A stretch of 7,110 nt of DNA from Bacillota bacterium. GTDB lineage: Bacteria > Bacillota > Clostridia > Christensenellales > UMGS416. Made by a program: the position numbers and the translations under genes. The DNA lies in NCBI GenBank assembly GCA_023410875.1, contig JAEYPH010000074.1:1-7110 (forward strand). The letters run 5' to 3'. The notes beneath the pieces are model-generated. The model did no database searches, was not told the origin of the DNA, and saw only the letters and a list, made by a program, of their open reading frames with translations. This document shows positions 5,562 to 7,110 of this stretch, in pieces. The stretch's first letter is position 1, and every line of letters starts with the position of its first letter.

Positions 5562-6143
5562 ATGGATTGCAGCAAAGTGGGCGCCCTGATTTTAAGCTTG
5601 AGAAAAGAAAAGGGCCTGACGCAAAAGCAGGTTGCGGATGCAATGAATATCAGCGATAAAACCATTTCGAAATGGGAGCGCGGCTTAGGCTGCCCCGACG
5701 TTTCTCTGCTTGGCGCGCTCTCAGAGCTGCTGGGCGTGAATATCGAGCGCATTCTCGCGGGCGATATCGGCGAAAACCCGACCGATGGAGGAAATATGAA
5801 ACGATTAAAATTTTATGTCTGCCAAAACTGCGGCGGCATTGTCAACAGCACCGGCGCGGCCGAGATCTCGTGCTGCGGCCGAAGACTTGAGCCGCTGACC
5901 CCTCAGCGCGCCGGCAGCGCGCATGCCCTTAAGATTGAAACGATAGACAATCAGCACTTTGTAACCTTTGACCATCCGATGAGCAAAGCGCATTATATCA
6001 GCTTCGTAGCGTATCTTTCAAGCAGCAGGCTAACGCTGGTTCGGCTTTATCCCGAGCAGGAGGCGCAACTGAGCCTTCCGCTCGCTTTTGACGGCAAGCT
6101 CTATTTTTATTGCAATAACCATGGTTTATTTGTTAACAGCTAA
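5562..6143 (+). CDS. XRE-type HTH regulator fused to a desulfoferrodoxin-like (superoxide reductase-like) domain
   Basis: A 193-residue cytosolic protein in three parts. Residues 5-65 are an XRE/Cro-type HTH (LRKEKGLTQKQVADAMNIS, then KTISKWERGLGCPDVSLL). Residues 84-110 form a desulforedoxin-like knuckle: Cys87, Cys90, Cys104 and Cys105 (CxxC, then CC), suited to an Fe(Cys)4 site. Residues 120-193 match the neelaredoxin/superoxide reductase domain: His121, His138 (DHPM), His144 (AHYISF), Cys184 and His187 (YCNNHGLF) correspond to the Fe(His)4Cys ligands. The Glu-Lys pair that precedes the first His in classical enzymes (EKH) is Ser-Ala here (GSAH), so the lysine that helps superoxide reduction is missing. 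This favours sensing over catalysis. Start ATG 5562 has GGAGGTG. The operator-like repeat in its promoter suggests autoregulation. Similar fusions occur, I believe, in other Clostridia; I know of no functional study. Confidence 0.9.
   Translation: MDCSKVGALILSLRKEKGLTQKQVADAMNISDKTISKWERGLGCPDVSLLGALSELLGVNIERILAGDIGENPTDGGNMKRLKFYVCQNCGGIVNSTGAAEISCCGRRLEPLTPQRAGSAHALKIETIDNQHFVTFDHPMSKAHYISFVAYLSSSRLTLVRLYPEQEAQLSLPLAFDGKLYFYCNNHGLFVNS
5787..5798 (+). promoter_or_regulatory. Possible internal translation start in the XRE-desulfoferrodoxin gene
   Basis: GGAGG (5787-5791) lies four bases before an in-frame ATG (5796, Met79), exactly at the linker between the HTH and the iron domain. Starting here would yield a 115-residue free desulfoferrodoxin-like protein beginning MKRLKFYVCQNC. 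The spacing is slightly short. The bases also encode Gly-Gly-Asn-Met, so chance is possible. Confidence 0.4.
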
Positions 6144-6153
6144 AAGTTAACAA
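6130..6153 (+). repeat. Inverted repeat spanning the stop codon of the XRE-desulfoferrodoxin gene
   Basis: TTGTTAAC (6130-6137) and GTTAACAA (6146-6153) pair perfectly around an eight-base loop that holds the stop TAA (6141-6143). It is AT-rich and has no clean U-tract, so it is at best a weak terminator; a protein-binding site is an alternative. Confidence 0.5.
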
Positions 6154-6248
6154 CTGAATTTTGTATATTCGCTTTTTAAAAATATGGGTTGCTAAAAAAT
6201 GTTGCACAATGCTCGAACGCATATCACTTTTAAAGGAGCCCGCCGCTT

Positions 6249-6365
6249 ATACCGATAACATGTTAAGGTTGAACAGATTGACACGCGCCGTTTTTTCGTC
6301 CGGCAAAGTAGCTACAGGACGAAAAACAGGGCTGCAAACATCAACTTTTAACAGGTTATCGGTAT
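6249..6365. repeat. 117-base nested inverted repeat (structured RNA or foldback element candidate)
   Basis: ATACCGATAAC (6249-6259) pairs with 6355-6365. After one mismatch TGTTAA (6261-6266) pairs with TTAACA (6348-6353), and GTTGA (6268-6272) with TCAAC (6341-6345). Nested inside, TTTTTCGTCC (6292-6301) pairs perfectly with GGACGAAAAA (6317-6326) around a 15-base loop. About 32 pairs line up in order. It may be a small RNA, a UTR structure or the relic of a foldback element. Confidence 0.6.
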
Positions 6366-6398
6366 TTTCTATGATAGAGCCCGATTCTTCTTTCAGGC

Positions 6399-6427
6399 CC
6401 TTTTTTCGCATACAAAAATAAAAAAGG
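6399..6427. repeat. Inverted repeat (8-bp A/T-rich hairpin)
   Basis: CCTTTTTT (6399-6406) and AAAAAAGG (6420-6427) pair perfectly across a 13-base loop. No T-run follows on the plus strand. Function unknown. Confidence 0.45.
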
Positions 6428-6536
6428 ACAATTTGAGAAAGAATTTTAACAAAAAATCTGAGCGTAGTTTTCCCCGGCACTATGCCTATTCTTCTTTTTA
6501 TGCATTTTGCCAGTGTCGATGGCTGCAGCATTGTTC

Positions 6537-6560
6537 AAAAGCATATTAAATGCGTTTTTT
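6537..6560 (+). terminator. Weak terminator-like hairpin
   Basis: GCAT (6541-6544) pairs with ATGC (6550-6553), extended by AAAA/TTTT across a bulged G, followed by a run of six T (6555-6560). The stem is short, so this is a weak call. It could end transcripts coming from the XRE gene or the foldback region. Confidence 0.35.
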
Positions 6561-6561
6561 G

Positions 6562-6578
6562 ATTTATAATTTATAAAT
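6562..6578. repeat. AT palindrome
   Basis: ATTTATAA (6562-6569) and TTATAAAT (6571-6578) are perfect arms around one base, followed by a run of T. It may be a protein-binding site or simply low-complexity AT sequence. Confidence 0.4.
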
Positions 6579-6711
6579 TTTTTTCGTTTTATGCCTAAAA
6601 TTGGGAAATAAGCCCTTGTAAAATTAATACCCAGTCACGAGGTAGATATTGCATTTGCTTTTTATTGTCGGTTTTGTTACCCTGTAATTGCACTTGCAAG
6701 GCAAATATGAC

Positions 6712-6719
6712 AAGGAGGT
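6712..6719 (+). promoter_or_regulatory. Consensus Shine-Dalgarno of the 29-residue ORF
   Basis: AAGGAGGT matches the anti-Shine-Dalgarno fully and lies seven bases before ATG 6727. It is the main evidence that the tiny downstream ORF is translated. Confidence 0.8.
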
Positions 6720-6726
6720 AACTGCA

Positions 6727-6816
6727 ATGTTCAATTGCTTCTCTTTCAGCGGCGGTTCTTTTGACTGTAGCGCTCTGTTGCAAATGCTTGGTCAGTGCCT
6801 GAATTGGGGTAACTAA
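6727..6816 (+). CDS. 29-residue cysteine-spaced microprotein, function unknown
   Basis: A small ORF from ATG 6727 to TAA 6814-6816 with a consensus ribosome binding site. The peptide begins MFNCFSFSGGSFDCSALL and ends QCLNWGN. It has three cysteines at residues 4, 14 and 24, ten apart, with aromatic and Ser/Gly-rich sequence before a short amphipathic stretch. It lacks a signal peptide, and its hydrophobic part is too short for a membrane span. It stands 69 bases before a secreted LysM protein gene, with a GC-rich hairpin between them, so both may share a transcript. I do not recognise a family. It could be a leader peptide, a metal- or envelope-associated microprotein, or a sporulation-type small protein. 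Confidence 0.6.
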   Translation: MFNCFSFSGGSFDCSALLQMLGQCLNWGN

Positions 6817-6830
6817 GCGTTAGACCTTAT

Positions 6831-6853
6831 GGCCGGTGCCAAAAGCGCCGGCC
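6831..6853 (+). terminator. GC-rich hairpin between the microprotein and LysM genes
   Basis: GGCCGGTGC (6831-6839) pairs with GCGCCGGCC (6845-6853), one U-G pair, loop CAAAA. No U-tract follows, so it is more likely an mRNA processing or stability element, or a partial attenuator, than a full terminator. Confidence 0.45.
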
Positions 6854-6885
6854 GCTTGCATACTGAACAACAGGAGGAATAATAT

Positions 6886-7110
6886 ATGAAGAAGCTTTCG
6901 ATGTTTCTTTCCGCCGTATTGTGTGGAGCCATGCTGGCTGTAGGTGCAAATGCTGCTACTACTTATACCGTCGTTAGAGGCGACACGATGTGGAAAATCG
7001 CCACGAAGTACCAGGTGGGTACTAGTGAGATTATTGCGGCAAACTCACAGATTAAAGACCCCAATATGATTTATCCGGGTCAGGCGCTCTCAATCCCAAC
7101 CGTTTCAAAC
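6886..7110 (+). CDS. Secreted LysM-domain cell-wall protein (partial, C-terminus off the right edge)
   Basis: The first 75 codons of a longer gene. AGGAGG (6872-6877) precedes ATG 6886 by eight bases. Residues 1-23 are a Sec signal peptide: MKK, a hydrophobic core (LSMFLSAVLCGAMLAVG) and the cleavage motif ANA before ATTYT. Residues 27-70 are one LysM domain (YTVVRGDTMWKIATKY, EIIAANSQI, MIYPGQALSIP), which binds N-acetylglucosamine chains of peptidoglycan. The mature protein is therefore exported and wall-bound. The missing part probably holds a catalytic or CAP-type domain, as is common in clostridial LysM proteins, but nothing of it is visible. Sporulation or general wall roles are both possible. 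Confidence 0.92.
   Translation, partial: MKKLSMFLSAVLCGAMLAVGANAATTYTVVRGDTMWKIATKYQVGTSEIIAANSQIKDPNMIYPGQALSIPTVSN

Larger units (their letters stand above)
6144..6726. other. Non-coding, AT-rich region with nested inverted repeats
   Basis: No gene is supported in these 583 bases. Open frames of 86 residues (plus, 6161-6421) and 94 residues (minus, 6247-6531) exist but overlap each other, lack good ribosome binding sites and show no recognisable family. The region holds a 117-base foldback (6249-6365), an 8-bp inverted repeat (6399-6427), a weak terminator-like hairpin (6537-6560), and an AT palindrome (6562-6578) followed by a T-run. From about 6600 it is the leader of the small Cys-spaced ORF. 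I could not identify a convincing promoter. Confidence 0.6.

Noticed and set aside
6161..6531. An 86-residue plus-strand and a 94-residue minus-strand frame
   Set aside because: They overlap each other across the foldback, so each partly mirrors the other. Neither has a good ribosome binding site nor a recognisable family.
1..7110. CRISPR array, tRNA, rRNA or insertion sequence
   Set aside because: No regularly spaced direct repeats, cloverleaf, rRNA segments or transposase-like protein were seen on either strand.

Overview
The window reads as chromosomal DNA of an anaerobic, Gram-positive clostridial bacterium (Bacillota; an Oscillospiraceae-like lineage is my guess). Reasons: strong AGGAGG-type ribosome binding sites, a desulfoferrodoxin-type domain, a LysM cell-wall protein with a Sec signal, clostridial-style XRE and nitroreductase proteins, and a neighbouring siphophage-type tail module. 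No species can be named from sequence alone.

Layout. (1) 1 to about 2370, minus strand: two phage tail genes, a tape measure protein truncated at its N-terminus and, translationally coupled through TAATG, a DNRLRE/CBM96-like tail protein that runs off the left edge. (2) About 2361-4299, plus strand: the last 40 codons of an unidentified gene, then an aconitase-superfamily hydro-lyase as separate large (LeuC/HacA-like) and small (LeuD-like) subunits. The phage block and this operon meet inside both broken genes, which is a rearrangement scar or an assembly join. (3) 4300-4751: non-coding, a dense series of RNA hairpins, then a promoter. (4) 4752-5315: nitroreductase-family flavoprotein, then a clear intrinsic terminator. 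(5) 5562-6143: an XRE-type helix-turn-helix fused to a complete two-iron desulfoferrodoxin-like (superoxide reductase-like) module. (6) 6144-6726: non-coding, rich in inverted repeats, including a nested 117-nt foldback. (7) 6727-7110: a 29-residue Cys-spaced microprotein with a perfect Shine-Dalgarno, a GC-rich hairpin, and a secreted LysM protein cut by the right edge.

How the parts may work together. The nitroreductase and XRE-desulfoferrodoxin genes carry nearly the same element over the -35 region (25 of 27 bases identical, plus a shared AATGCTATA around the -10). In front of the regulator it forms an 8+8 bp inverted repeat. This suggests a small redox-responsive regulon in which the regulator controls itself and the flavoprotein. 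The Fe-S hydro-lyase next door is of a class known to be sensitive to superoxide, but no such element is seen in front of it. The regulator gene also holds an internal GGAGG-ATG that could release the iron domain as a separate protein. These links are inferences from the sequence.
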